64,000 nucleotides of DNA from Aselliscus stoliczkanus (Eukaryota; Chordata; Mammalia; Chiroptera; Hipposideridae): NCBI GenBank assembly GCA_033961575.1, contig CM066728.1, forward strand, positions 96,424,852 to 96,488,851, read 5' to 3'. How positions within the stretch are numbered: position 1 is the stretch's first letter; each line of letters starts with the position of its first letter. Positions 10,759 to 22,452 of this stretch are shown here, piece after piece. Both the position numbers and the translations under genes were made by a program. Below the pieces are notes generated by a model that had not been told where the DNA came from, ran no database searches, and saw nothing but the letters and a program-made list of their open reading frames with translations.

Positions 10759-12678
10759 ATGGATGTAGAAAATTCTCATATATCAATAAATACCCTGAAT
10801 ATAAATGAACTGAACTCACCTGAATATAAATGAACTGAACTCACAGAGGAGCAGATTGGAACAAGAAAACAAAGCTCAACCATCTGCTGCCTCTAAGAGA
10901 CATCTCAGCTACAAGGACAAATATAGACTCAAAGTGAAAGGGTAGAAAATGATACTGCAAGCAAATGGCATCCAGAGAAAACTGAGTGTAGCCATATTTA
11001 TATATGACAAAACAGACTTCAGGATACAAAAATGTGACAAGAGACATAGATGCACATTTCATAATGATAAAAAAGACAATACAAGAAGAAGACATAGCAC
11101 TTATCAATATATATGCTCCCAATCAGAGAGCACTAAAATATAAAAAGCAACTATTAATAGAACAAGGGAGAAACTGACAAAAACACAATTGTAGCAGGGA
11201 CCTAAATATCCCATTGACAGCTATGGATAAATCATCCAAAGAAAAGATCAATAAGGAAATATCAGCCTTAAATGACACACTAGATCAAATGAACATAAGT
11301 GACATTTACAGAGCCTTGCATTTTACAACACCAGACTATACAATCTTTTCTAGTGTACTTGGAACATTCTCAAGAATAGACCTTATGTCAGAACACAAAA
11401 CTAGCCTCAGCAAGTTTAAGAAGACTGAAATCACATGAAGCATATTCTCTGATCACAAGTTTCTGAAATTGGATATCAACTGCAAAACAAAAGCAGGAAA
11501 AACCACAAATATTTAGAGATTAAACAACATGCTCTTAAAGAATGACTGGGTCAAAGAAAAAATAAGAGAGATCAAAAGATACATAGAAACAAATGAGAAT
11601 GAAAATGCATCCTATCAAAATTATTGGCATTCAGTGAAAGAAGTAATAAGAAGGAAATTTATATTATTACAGGCCTATCTCAAGAAACAAAAACAGTCCC
11701 AAATAAACAACCTAATATTATATTAAAGAATGAGAAAAAAGAGAACAAATAAACCCAAAGTCAGCAGAAGAAACTAATAAAAAGTAGAACAGAATTAAAT
11801 GATATAGAGAACCGAAAGACAATAAAAAAATTAATGCAATAAAAACCTAGTTCTTTGAAAAGATTAATACAACAGACAAACGCTTGGTTCAATTTACTAA
11901 GAAAAAAAAGAGAAAAGACAAATAAAATCAGAAATGAAAGAGGAGAACTTCCGATGGATACCAAAGAAATACAAAGTTATATAATATGAGAATACGATGG
12001 ACAACTATACATCACCATATTCAATAACCTAGAAGAAATGGACAAGTTCTTAAAAATATATAACCTACCCAGGTGGAATCCAAAGAAATGGAAACTATAA
12101 ATAGACCTATCAACAGTAATAAAATGTAAACAATCATCCAAACCTTCCTAAAAGCAAAATTCTTGACCAGATGTCTTCATTAGTGAATTTTACCAAACAC
12201 TCAGAGAAGATCTAATACCTGTCCTCCTCAAACTCTTCCAAAAAACTGAAGAAGAGGCAATACTCCCTAACTCATTTTATTAGGCCAACATTACTCTGAT
12301 AACAAAACCTGGTAAGGATAACACAAAAAAAGAAAACTACAACCCAATATCTCTTATGAACATACATGTAAAATTCCTAAACAAAATACTAGCAAATCAA
12401 ATACATCAATACATTTAAAAAAGATTATACAGAAAGGTCCAGTGGTGTTCATTCCAGACGCACAAGGGTGGTTCAACATCCACAGATCAATTAATGTGAC
12501 TTACAACATACACAAAATGAAGGATGAAACCTATATGATTATATCAATAGATACAGAAAAAGCATTTGACAAGATACAACATTCATTTATAATTACAACA
12601 CTTAATTGGATTTACAAAACACATATACCAAATATAATAAAAACAATATACAACAGACCCTCAGCTAATCTCATATTT

Positions 12679-12783
12679 TTTTTTTTTTTTGAGGGCAGTG
12701 TTACTGGCCCTCATATGTGGGACCGAACCGGGGCCGCTGGCTTCCTAAGCCAGCGCCTAACCACTACGCCACTCGGCTGGCCC
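12679..12783 (-). mobile_element. type B SINE inside L1 ORF2
   Basis: Antisense short SINE beginning with a T-run, then GAGGGCAGTGTTACTGGCCC, and ending in the inverted head. Near-perfect target duplications flank it: TAATCTCATATTT (12666-12678) and TAATTTCATATTT (12784-12796), one mismatch. It adds SINE-encoded residues to the frame at 12442-12786. Confidence 0.93.
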
Positions 12784-13740
12784 TAATTTCATATTTAATG
12801 GTGAGAAACTGAAAGCTTTTCCTTTATAATAAGGAACAAGACAAAGATGCCCCCTATCACCACTGGTATGAACCTAGTATTGGAAAACCTAGCCAGAGCA
12901 ATTAGGCAAGAGAAAGAAACAAAAAACATCCAAATTGGAAATAAAGAAACTAAATTGACAATTTTTGCAGATAACATGGTTCTTTATATAGAAAACCCTA
13001 AAGACTCCACCAATACTATTAGAAATAATAAATGAATACATTAAAGTTTTTGGATACAAAAACAACATACAAAAATACATTGCATTCCTATAAACTAACA
13101 ATAAAATTTCAGACACAAAAGTCCTTTCGCAATTGCAAAAAAGTGAATAAAATATCTAGGAATAAACCTAATAAAGGATGTGAAGCACCTATACACTGAA
13201 AAATATAAGACATTATTAAAAGAAATTGAAGAAGACACAAAGAAATGGAAAGATATACCGTGTTCATGGATTGGAAGAATTAACATAGTTAAAATGGACA
13301 TGTTACCCAAAGCAATGTACAGATTTAATGAAATTACCACTGGCATTTTTTAAAGAAATAGAACAAGAATAACAAAAACATCATTAAGTTAGTATGGGGT
13401 CACAAAAGACCCCGAACAGCCAATGTGATCCTAAAAGAAAAGAAAAAGGCTGGAGGTATCACATTCCCTGCCTTCAATTTATAATACAAAGTAACAATAA
13501 TCAAAACATCATGGTATTGGCAGAAAAACAGACACACAGGCCAACGGAATAAAGTTGAAAACGCAGCAAAAAATATATATGGGTATGCATATATATTTGC
13601 ATATAATTATTGACAAAGGAGCCAAAAACACACAATGCAGAAAAGAAGTCTTCTTCAATGAATTGTGCTGGGAAAATTTGGAAGAAATTACAAAGAATGA
13701 AAATTTTTTTTGTAATTTTTTTCATTCAAAAAAAGAATGA

Positions 13741-13845
13741 GGGCTGGACGAGTGGCGCAGTGGTTAAGCACTGGTCTGGGAAGCCAGCGGCCCAAGTTTG
13801 GGTCCCAAATCTGAGGGCCAGTGACACTGCCCTCAAAAAAGAAAA
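13741..13845 (+). mobile_element. type B SINE inside L1 ORF2
   Basis: Sense copy with head GGGCTGGACGAGTGGCGCAG (A-box-like), a GGGTCCC B-box-like segment, the CACTGCCCTC end and an A-rich tail. The 13-bp duplication AAAAAAAGAATGA at 13728-13740 and 13846-13858 is exact. It inserted after the L1. Confidence 0.93.
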
Positions 13846-15139
13846 AAAAAAAGAATGAAATTACACTGCTCTCTGTCACCATATGCCAAAATTAATTCAG
13901 AATGGATCAAAGACCTAAACATAAGACTTGAAACAATAAATCACAAAGAAGAAAGCATAGGTAGTAAACTTATGGACCTTAGGTTCAAAAGGATTTAAAG
14001 AATTTGACCTCCAAGACAATGGAAGTAAAAACAGAAATAAATAAATGGGACTATATCAAACTAAAAATCTTTTGCATAGGAAAATAAATCATGAACAAAA
14101 CAAAGAGGCAACCAACTGAATGAGAGAAGATATTTGCAAACACATGTCCAGATAAAGGGCTAATATTCAAAGTACACAAAGAAATTTTACAACTCAACAA
14201 CTACTACAACAAAAAAATAATCAATCCAATTAAAAAATGGGCAGAGGACCTAAACAGAGACTTCTCCCCAAACGACATACAAACAGCCAACGGATATTTG
14301 AAAAAATGCTCAACTTCACTAGATATTAGGGAAATGCAAACCCAAACCGCAATGAGATACCACCTCACACCTGTTAGAATGGCTATTACAACAAGAAAAG
14401 TAATAACAAGTATTGGAGAGGTTGTGGAGAAAAAGGAACACTCACATACTGCTGGTGGGAATGTAAATTGGTACAGCCACTCCGGAAAACAGTATGGAGT
14501 TTCCCCCCAAAGTTAAGACTATAATTATCACATGAACCAGCAATCCCTCTCCTGGGTATCTATCCCCAAAATCTGAAAACATCTATGCATAAAGATATAT
14601 GCACCCCTGTGTTCATTGCAGCATTAGTCATGGTGACCAAACATGGAAACTACCATTGTCCTTCAACAGATGATTGGATAAAGAAGATGCTGTACATACA
14701 TACAATGGAATACTATTCCGCCATAAGAAAAGGTGAAATACTGCCATTTCATGAATAAATCTTGAGATTACCATGTTAAGCGCAATAAATCAGAAAAAGT
14801 CGAGAATCTAATGATATCACTCATATGTGGGATATAAAACTGAAAGCAACAAATGAAAAAACAGAAATTCATAGATACAGACAACATTTTAGTGGATAAC
14901 AGAGGCCATGAAGGTGGTGACAGAAATGGGAAAAGGGGTTCCATCTATGGTGATGGAAGAAGCAATGACTCTGGATGGTAAACACACAATGCAATATATA
15001 GACAATGTATTATAGAAACACACACTTAGAATTTATATAATTTTACTAACCAATGTTGACCCCAATACATTTAATACATAATAAAATTAATTTAAATGAA
15101 AAGAAAATATGTTTCTTCCTTCACTGACTCTCATTTCAT

Positions 15140-15665
15140 GAGAAAAGCCACAAAGGGAGTGTTGGTGATCAATGGTTGCTGACAAGATACAAATATCAAA
15201 AATTCTTCAGGGAGAAATGGAGAGTGTGGAGAGAAGGCTGTTCCCTGACATGACCATGGTCTGGCCTGCAAGCTGCGTCTACGACAGATCAGAGAGTGCT
15301 TACTGCAATGCCTTCTGGAAGACTGTCTGATGGTAACCGATGCTCACTGGAACATAAGACAGCACCCTTCTCTGCCTCCCATTACATGCTGGCTCTTGGA
15401 AGAGACCATTGCCCTGACCTGGTCAAACATGTAAAGTACTTTTCCATACCTGGTAGCATTCACATACTAGTACTCGTGGCTATTCCCTTCTCTCCCTTTT
15501 ACTCGGTATAATCAATTGGCACCTGCCAAGTAGCACAGAGAATATATACTTCATCTTGCAGCTGCCCAAGATGTGCCACCTCAGTAATATCCCCTTAATA
15601 AACTGCTAGTTGCCCTCCTGGAGTGGCCTGCCTCTTTCTTCATGGTTTTCCTGCCCTGCACATAT
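15140..15665 (+). mobile_element. possible LTR or other retroviral-type repeat
   Basis: A block of higher GC content directly after the L1 3' end. It has a TATA-like AGAATATATACT near 15538, an AATAAA at about 15598 followed by a pyrimidine-rich stretch (GCCTGCCTCTTTCTTC), and a plausible end near CTGCACA. This layout (U3, TATA, polyadenylation signal, U5) fits a solo LTR, but I could not find a convincing target duplication or matching TG...CA ends. It could also be unique sequence. Confidence 0.35.
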
Positions 15666-17009
15666 GGAGGTAGATATTTCGATCTTAGGCTTTTTCCTGG
15701 GTTTGCCTGTACAGACAGATAGTAGTAGTAAACTACAAAGTCCTGTCATTTAATTAAAAGGTGACCATTATTTAGCTTTGCCAGTGTTGCAAAGAGTAAA
15801 CTAGAGTAATCTTGTTATTTTTCTAGGAGTACACATCTGAAATATTACATAATGCTGTATATTTGAATACAAATTCAATTAAACACAGACACACAATGCT
15901 TTTATGTTGACCTCTCTCCAAAACTCATGTAATTACAATTTATTCATTTAGCCAAAGTAAAAAAGAAAGGAATTTTTTAGATGCCTAATTAAAATATGGA
16001 TGTTATTACTTTGAAGTCTCAAAAGAGTCTGAATTTTGTTGTCTCTTGTGAGGGAAAACCCCAAGCAATAACTAAATGGAAATATCACTCAAAGCAATGT
16101 TTTGAAGCTAATGATGCAAATTTTGAATGAATATGACCAAACTGTTCTTGCAACTCAGAAGAGAAGATTCTTGGCTGGGAGCAATGCAATGAAAAATACA
16201 ATCAAAAAGCAAATTAATCAATGGCTTGGAGCTTCCTTTTAGGAAAGTTTAAAATTGCCTTGATAAGTAAATTTTACAAACTAAATGAAAACTTGGCTGA
16301 GCCCCACAGGTAGATATCTGTTGTGTGTTGTGTGTCATAGAGGGCAGTCAAGCACCAAAAACATCGGTTTAGGACACTTCCTTTAAACGTACATACTGGT
16401 GCATTTAAAAGAAATGTACAAATGAGTATACTTATAAATACTCCAAAAACATGCTTGAAAAAAATAAGAAGACTAAGATTAATTTAATCTCTATCATTAG
16501 ATAGAAACAATGGATATCATCCACCAAACCTACTTTTCTATTTCTATTTATTTTATTCATATCGATGACTCATAAAGTTAGCGATCAACAAAGTGCTTGA
16601 TTAGTAAAAACACATCTATGAAGAACAGAAAAATATGACTCTTTTGGAGAGCACTGAATTAACAAGGAGAAAACATGAATGCTTGAATAGAAAGCCGATA
16701 AATCAATGCTGTGCAAAAAACATGTTAATGATATTCCAACCAAAGTTCATTTTCTCTTTTATTAATCATTTTAAAGAGGGAACTTTAATAGACCCTTCTC
16801 TGTCTTACATATTTGATTTCCCAACATTTGTAAAAAGAGCAAAATGCTTCTAGGATACTTCAATTAAATTAAAATTCAAATCCCTTAAATATTTAACATA
16901 AAAATAGCATTTCACTTTTGAATGAATGGTACAGACTATGTCAGTCTATACCACATAGATTGAGTGTGGGATGATCTAAAAACAAGTTTAAATACTCTAT
17001 GTCCTTTAA
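15666..17009. other. unassigned AT-rich DNA
   Basis: No gene or recognisable repeat is visible here. Confidence 0.5.
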
Positions 17010-17130
17010 TACTCCTCACCTAAATGTAAATTAGGATTTATTCCAACTTTAGAGGTGGCAGAAGTAAGGCTTAGAAAAGTTAAATAAGTTAACCTAGCTA
17101 CCTGCTAGTGTTATCAAGATTTAATCTCCT
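17010..17130 (-). repeat. MIR-like fragment
   Basis: GGCTTAGAAAAGTTAAATAA followed by GTTAACCTAGCTACC resembles the inverted MIR core (GAGGTTAAGTAACTTGCC-like then CACAGCTAG-like). It is diverged. Confidence 0.5.
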
Positions 17131-17163
17131 TTGCCTGGCAGCAAAACAGAAAATTCCTCTATA

Positions 17164-17244
17164 ACTGGGTTGTCGGAAAAGTCACGACGCATTTTTACAA
17201 CGAAAAACATAGAAAAACACGTCATGACTTTTCCGACAATCCAA
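17164..17244. mobile_element. 81-bp palindromic MITE of mariner type
   Basis: The two ends are inverted copies: GTTGTCGGAAAAGTCACGAC on the left, and the inverse of GTCATGACTTTTCCGACAAT on the right, differing at a few sites. The similarity continues inward, so nearly the whole element can fold into one hairpin. It is bounded by TA at 17162-17163 and 17245-17246, the mariner/Tc1 target duplication. The structure matches that of the human 80-bp MITE MADE1, although the sequence is different. It has no coding capacity. The parent mariner is not identified. Confidence 0.82.
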
Positions 17245-17779
17245 TACATTAGACTGATTTCTCGGGTGATGTAGATTTTCCAATTCCAGGTTTATAGAGA
17301 GAATTTTTGTTTTTGTGATTTATTTTTTATTATTTGGACAGAGTTGTGATGGTTATAAATTGTGCAGGGAAAATTTCTAGGAGTTTACAAAGATAAAGAT
17401 AGCACTAGACAAGTGTGAAATATCCTCATTAACATTTGAGAGTAATATTAGGAGAGCCTTTCTAGAAACGTCTGTGTCAACTATATAGAGAAAGAAAATG
17501 TCTTCCATTCCTTGAGCGTGTGATTCCTAAGTGTCTTCAATTACTTTCCAGTAACTATGTTAGCACCTATTTTAACTGAGGCTCTCAGGCAGCAAATCAA
17601 TGTAGAACGTTCCTCCTGAGGGTGGCGTCTCTGATCCATGTAGCAGGTGAAGAATCAATATAGTAAGGATTGCATTATTTGCCTCTACACATAGAGATGA
17701 TATGTGATGCTTATTTTAAAAGTGATGAAAAAGACACTGTATTTGAGCATTGCTAAAACAATTTTTAACCAACTTCCCA

Positions 17780-17780
17780 A

Positions 17781-17815
<35 letters not shown>

Positions 17816-17874
17816 GATATATATATAGATATATATATATCTATATATATATAGATAGATAGATATAGATATAT
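17780..17874. repeat. compound (CT)n(AT)n(GATA)n microsatellite
   Basis: A CT run is followed by AT dinucleotides, then interrupted GATA/CTAT units that are partly self-complementary. Confidence 0.95.
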
Positions 17875-17884
17875 TTACTAAACA

Positions 17885-18115
17885 ATGCAATAGTTATACT
17901 TTTCACCCCTCACAAAGTTACCACCTCCCCACCCCAACCGCCCCCTCCCTCGATATACAATCTATCACAATTCCATCAACTCCACTCCCTGCACTGTACT
18001 CCATATCCTGTGACTATATATATCAAATCTTAGTTGACATACAATATTATTCAGTAGCAGCTTCAGATGTACAGTGCAGTGGTCAAGCCTCTACACTGTC
18101 CATGAAGGGTTCTGC
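17885..18115 (-). mobile_element. L1 3'UTR-type fragment, antisense
   Basis: Segments CTGCACTGTACTCCATATCC, then TAGTTGACATACAATATTAT, then CTTCAGATGTACAGTGCAGT recall the antisense 3' region of laurasiatherian L1s, related to 7965-8150. The C-rich centre (CCACCTCCCCACCCC) also occurs in that family. Confidence 0.5.
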
Positions 18116-19306
18116 CTAACAAGACATGAGTCCATCTGTATGTATACAAGATGTATGGCATATCATACATGAGAATGTGTACTCATTGTCCAGTCTAAAA
18201 TGCAAGCAGCAAAAAGAGGCATTCTCTTGTGGGTTTCAAGCACTAAAAACTGAATTCGAGTTAGGGAGACAGAGGAGAATTGAACCTACTCTACAATTAA
18301 TAAGATAATCTCAGTTGTTCTCTACAGCCTGCATTTGCAAAGCAACTGGTGAGAAATGTTTATTGCCAAACTTAATCATCCAGTTTCTGAAAGTTCATGA
18401 CAAAGACTTTTTCATGAAGGACCAAAAATGGCCAATGTTTATTATTTTTAAAGGTTTCAATAGATAATGGGGGTTCAACTCAGCTTTGTAAACCAGATAT
18501 AGTATTTTGTGGCTTGTTTTCTCTACTGTGCATCTGGAGTTAGATTTAAACTGTTAGAATATTTATTTTAAGTGATCAAATTGAAAAATAGATACTAATT
18601 TCCCAAAGGTTTCTATTGATTGCTCTCGTATAAAAGAGTATCTCCTATTTCATTTTTAAATATATATGCATGCAACACTTGAATGATAGAAAGTCCCAAG
18701 TATTCCTATTGCTTGTAATGGAAATATGTATGCAGACTCTGTCATTCAAATGTTCCTCTTACTTTATCATATTTCACAGAACTTTGTATCCAAGGGGAAA
18801 AGAGAAATGTGCAAATATTTCTTATTCAATGAATAAACATAAGGACAATCCTCACAGCACTTTGCAGATTGTGCTAAGGCATCAGACTGGCAAGAATGAG
18901 GGCTCCAAATGCTTTTGTGGGTCTATTTGTTTTGCATCTGACAGCCTGTGTGTGCTCTAGTTGAAGACACCTGTTTCTCCATTTCATTTTGCAAAAATCA
19001 CCCTAATTTTTAAACGAGAGAATGGAAAACTTTAATATTTGAAGAAAATATGTCACATGGGGAAAAAAATAACCCTCTGGCATTGTCAAAATCCAAAACT
19101 TTTCATTCCAGAGAATCATATAAAAAGGGTTTTAACATATCTATACTTCAGGAATGATTCCCACCTATTGAAAAACAGAATTCATGTTATATGAAATGTT
19201 AGGATTTCTATTTGCTAACTATTTAACTGACCAGAAATATTGGATTATTTTTAGGACACAGAGTACTTGGTGGGGAAAATTTTTTTTTATGGCTATGGAA
19301 AAATTA
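18116..19306. other. unassigned DNA
   Basis: No gene or recognisable repeat is visible. The frames at 18126-18308 and 18670-18960 show no known domain. Confidence 0.5.
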
Positions 19307-19319
19307 TCAGCAATGTCTT

Positions 19320-19430
19320 TTTTTTTTTTTTTTTTTGCGGGCAGTGTCACTGGCCCTCATATGTGGGACCCGAACCGGGGCCGCTGGCTTCCGAAGCCAG
19401 CGCTTAACCACTGCGCCACTCGGCCAGCCC
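19320..19430 (-). mobile_element. type B SINE
   Basis: Antisense short SINE with an oligo-T start and an intact inverted head ending GCCACTCGGCCAGCCC. Target duplications TCAGCAATGTCTT (19307-19319) and TCAGCAATTTCTT (19431-19443) differ at one site. It supplies the middle of the 138-codon frame at 19184-19600, which is therefore not a gene. Confidence 0.93.
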
Positions 19431-19443
19431 TCAGCAATTTCTT

Positions 19444-20559
19444 CATTGAAAAAAAAAAAAAATTATTTTGCTATTGTAGCCACCAAAGTGATGTCCATAA
19501 ACAAAGCGAAGATCTTTGCTTTCACACACCTCACGTTATTAGAAAAGCAATGGCAACCAACAACATAAGCCATAAGGTGAATAACAATATTTGCTTGTGA
19601 TACTTTCTATTCAATAGTAGCAACCTCTTCTATTCCTTCCAGTTGTACTATTCAAATAATACATTAAATGATCACCTTATCAAAATAATAATTTATTTAA
19701 AATGTTACGTAGTAAATGCTCTACAAAAAGTAATAATAAGATGGGATAGAAGGTATTAAAGTGTGGAAAATGGTAGAGAGAGGGTTGAATATTACTAGGG
19801 TTGCTGGAGTAGGTCTCACTGCAGACTGAAATTCAGCTGAAATTCAACAAATATTGGAATGTGGACAAATGGCTGCCTAGACTGTGTGCAGAAGAAGGAA
19901 ATGCCATTGCAAATATTTTAAAGAGGGCGTGTGTCTTAAGTCACAAGGCCAACCAGCTGTCACAGACAGTAAGGGTGTCTGAGATGAAAAGAGAATCATC
20001 ATGTAGATACTTTTAGGCCACTGAGAATTTGGATCTTACTCTAAGAAATTGAAGGAAATTCTTAATTAGTTTCAGCAGAGAAGTGACAAAAGAACCCCTC
20101 AGTTGTTAGAAAAAATGCTTAGGAGGGAAAAGAGAGTCCTGTTTTTGGGGATCTTGCTATTCCTATTTCACTGGCCAAAAATTTTAATGAAAATGAAATG
20201 GTGTAGTAATAATTGGCATTTTTACTATTTTTAAGAAATACTTTTGTATTTTCAACATATAGTGCCATTTTTGTCCAATCCTATTTCTGTTTGGTTAAGT
20301 TTTTTGTTTGTTTTCATTTTTCTTTCATATGGAGACATAATCAAGATACTTTCTTCTGTATCTTTTTAACTAATTATTTTTTCCCTTTAATATGTCATTG
20401 TGGTGAATCAAACTTATGAATGTATACATGCATGTATATGTACATAGTATCCTCTAAATACATTTTTGTATTTATTTCTATTATCTTTGGGAGTTTTGCA
20501 TGCATTTAATGATACTATTTGACTATAATATGCATTTCTATTATCATCTTTATTTTGTT
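19444..20559. other. unassigned DNA
   Basis: No gene or recognisable repeat is visible. From about 20200 the strand becomes T-rich, grading into the putative antisense L1 relic. Confidence 0.45.
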
Positions 20560-20694
20560 TTGATATCATAATAAAGAGACAAGGCTCAGATTTGGGTAAT
20601 GAGAATTTGTTTTTTTTGTATTCTCTGAGAAAATTAATATAATATTGGGATTATTTTATTTGGATTATGTGATACACCTCATTAAAACTTGATT

Positions 20695-20849
20695 GGGGCC
20701 TGCCTAGTGGCTCAGTTGGTTAAGAGCTCACTAAGAATGTGAGCTCTGAGTAACAGGGTAGCCGGTTTGATTCCTGGCCTGAACAGAGCTGCAAATAGCT
20801 GCCAACATGTGGCAGGATGTCTTAGCTAAAAACAAAACAAACAAACAAA
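20695..20849 (+). mobile_element. type A SINE
   Basis: Sense long SINE: head GGGGCCTGCCTAGTGGCTCA, a GGTTTGATTCC B-box-like segment, the TGGCAGGATGTCTTAGC end and an A/C-rich tail (AAAACAAAC units). The 11-bp duplication AAAACTTGATT at 20684-20694 and 20850-20860 is exact. Confidence 0.9.
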
Positions 20850-21024
20850 AAAACTTGATTTTTTTGTTGTTAGGGTAATTTCCAAAGTTGATTTATTTCA
20901 CTATTGAGTTTCTACACTTATTCATAAAACTGTTTTCTTCAGTTATAGTTTTACATGCATTTTTCTTTCATCTAAATTATTAAATATATAAATATGTTGG
21001 CAAAATGTTGATCATAATATTTTA

Positions 21025-21144
21025 TTTTATTTATTTAATTTAATTTTTTTTTAGGACAGTGTCACTAGCCCCTATATGTGGGACCCAAACCGGAGCCGCT
21101 GGCTTCAGAAGCCAGCGCTTTACCACCGCGCCACTCGGCCGGCC
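21025..21144 (-). mobile_element. type B SINE
   Basis: Antisense short SINE with a T-rich start and the inverted head GCGCCACTCGGCCGGCC. An exact 16-bp target duplication TGATCATAATATTTTA lies at 21009-21024 and 21145-21160. Confidence 0.95.
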
Positions 21145-22452
21145 TGATCATAATATTTTAATTTTTTAAGTACATGTTACTCTTATGATCATTTTCTTTT
21201 TTTTTTCTTCCCTAATATTGCTACTTGTGAATTTTTCTCTCCTGTGAGAGAATAGAGAAATATTGCAAAAATTACATTTTTAAATTTTATCTCATTTTAG
21301 TCTTTAAATGTTTGAAAAATTACATGTGCTTACTGACCCTCTCATTTTAATTTTGTATTCTCTTTAATTTCTTCTCTTCAGCCTTTCTTTAAGTTCTAAT
21401 TTAGTTCTTAAATTTTTTTTGATTTAGCATTTGTAACATTTTATAAGTTACTCTTGTCATTATTTTTTATTTCCAAATATATTCCAATTATTGTTATTTC
21501 TTCTTTGAGATATTTATAATTGGCCTTTAAAATTATTACAATTTTATAGCATTTGTATACAAATGCATTTGTATACAATTATATAGCATAGTATTGTTAT
21601 GTGATTTAAAACAGAGATTGGCACACAATACCCCACAGGACAAACCCAGTGCCAACCTATTTTGGTATACTTATCAGAACCTAGTCAAGTTCATTCATCT
21701 ATATATTTCTATGGCTACTTTTACACTACCACTGAGGACCAGATACTTGTTACAATTAAGATTGTATGACAAACCAAAGTGAAAATATTTATTCTCTGGA
21801 CCTCTAAAGAAAAAAAAAAAGTGTTGACTCCAGTTATATAATGTGTTTTAACATTTGATAATACTTGCTATGTAAAGTAATGTGTAGGATGTGTAGTGGT
21901 TTTTATATTTCCATGCATGCTTAAACATGTGCATCTGCTGTCTTTTGTACTGTTTTATATATTTGTACACTGATTAAAATTTGTTATATCTTTTTATTTA
22001 AATCTATATCTTTTCTGATTTGTTGTGTGTTCTCACTTAATTGTTGAGTGAATTATGTAAAAAATGAACACCTTGCTGACTGGTGTGCCATTTTCCTTTT
22101 ATTTCTCTCAATTATTTTTGTCATCCTTTTGAAATATGTTAGGGACATTTGAGTTTGAAATTAAATTTTCATCACACTTTCAACACTGATTAATTTTAAA
22201 AATTTCAACAGAGCCACGTCAAATTTGTTTATAGGATTAGATTTCATTATATATATATATATTCTCAATATATGCATTTATATGCTTTAGCCATTATTCT
22301 TATAAATGGTATATAGCCATAATTGTATTTTAAACAGTGTAAAAATATTTATCTTTTAAACAAAGAACTGGTTTCATTCATAGCTATTTGATAACTGATA
22401 TATATATATTTAATCTTTAAGCCATTTATTTTATTATACTTACTTCATTCTA

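Larger units (their letters stand above)
10759..14837 (+). pseudogene. L1 ORF2 (endonuclease-reverse transcriptase) pseudogene
   Basis: ORF2p nicks target DNA and reverse-transcribes L1 RNA. ATG 10759 is chosen because MDVENSHISINTLNINELNS matches the usual L1 ORF2 opening. The endonuclease region follows in pieces (VAIFIYDKTDF near 10990; SDIYRALHFTTPDYTIFSS and SRIDLM near 11300-11390; an SDH-like segment near 11449). The reverse transcriptase includes IPDAQGWFNIHRSINV (from about 12448) and IISIDTEKAFDKIQH (from about 12538). The catalytic FADD box reads FADN (12964-12975), losing one metal-binding Asp. In the C-terminal Cys-rich motif near 14411-14460, the first Cys and the His are both replaced by Tyr. 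Many stops and frameshifts, a 25-bp tandem duplication near the start and two SINEs break the frame. The stop is TAA 14835-14837. Confidence 0.9.
8245..15105 (+). mobile_element. near full-length, inactivated L1 retrotransposon
   Basis: The order 5'UTR (about 8245-9306), ORF1 (from 9307), inter-ORF spacer, ORF2 (10759-14837) and 3'UTR (14838-about 15105, A-rich end) gives about 6.9 kb, close to a full mammalian L1. The 5'UTR is less AT-rich than its surroundings and contains a 134-codon sense frame at 8866-9270 with no recognisable domain. Both ORFs carry stops and frameshifts, and two type B SINEs sit inside ORF2, so the element is dead. I could not define a target duplication, so the outer boundaries are approximate. 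It is more intact than the other L1 fragments in the window. Confidence 0.88.

Noticed and set aside
17780..17874. Tandem repeat regions considered as CRISPR or satellite arrays
   Set aside because: These are short-unit microsatellites with no spacers. The context is a vertebrate genome.
19184..19600. A recurring peptide (GSVTGPHMWD...GRWLPKPALNHCATRPA-like) in several frames across the window, suggesting a protein family
   Set aside because: Each instance is the antisense translation of a type B SINE (for example 12679, 13741, 19320, 32140 and 47958). The SINE is non-coding, and its consensus simply lacks stops in that frame.
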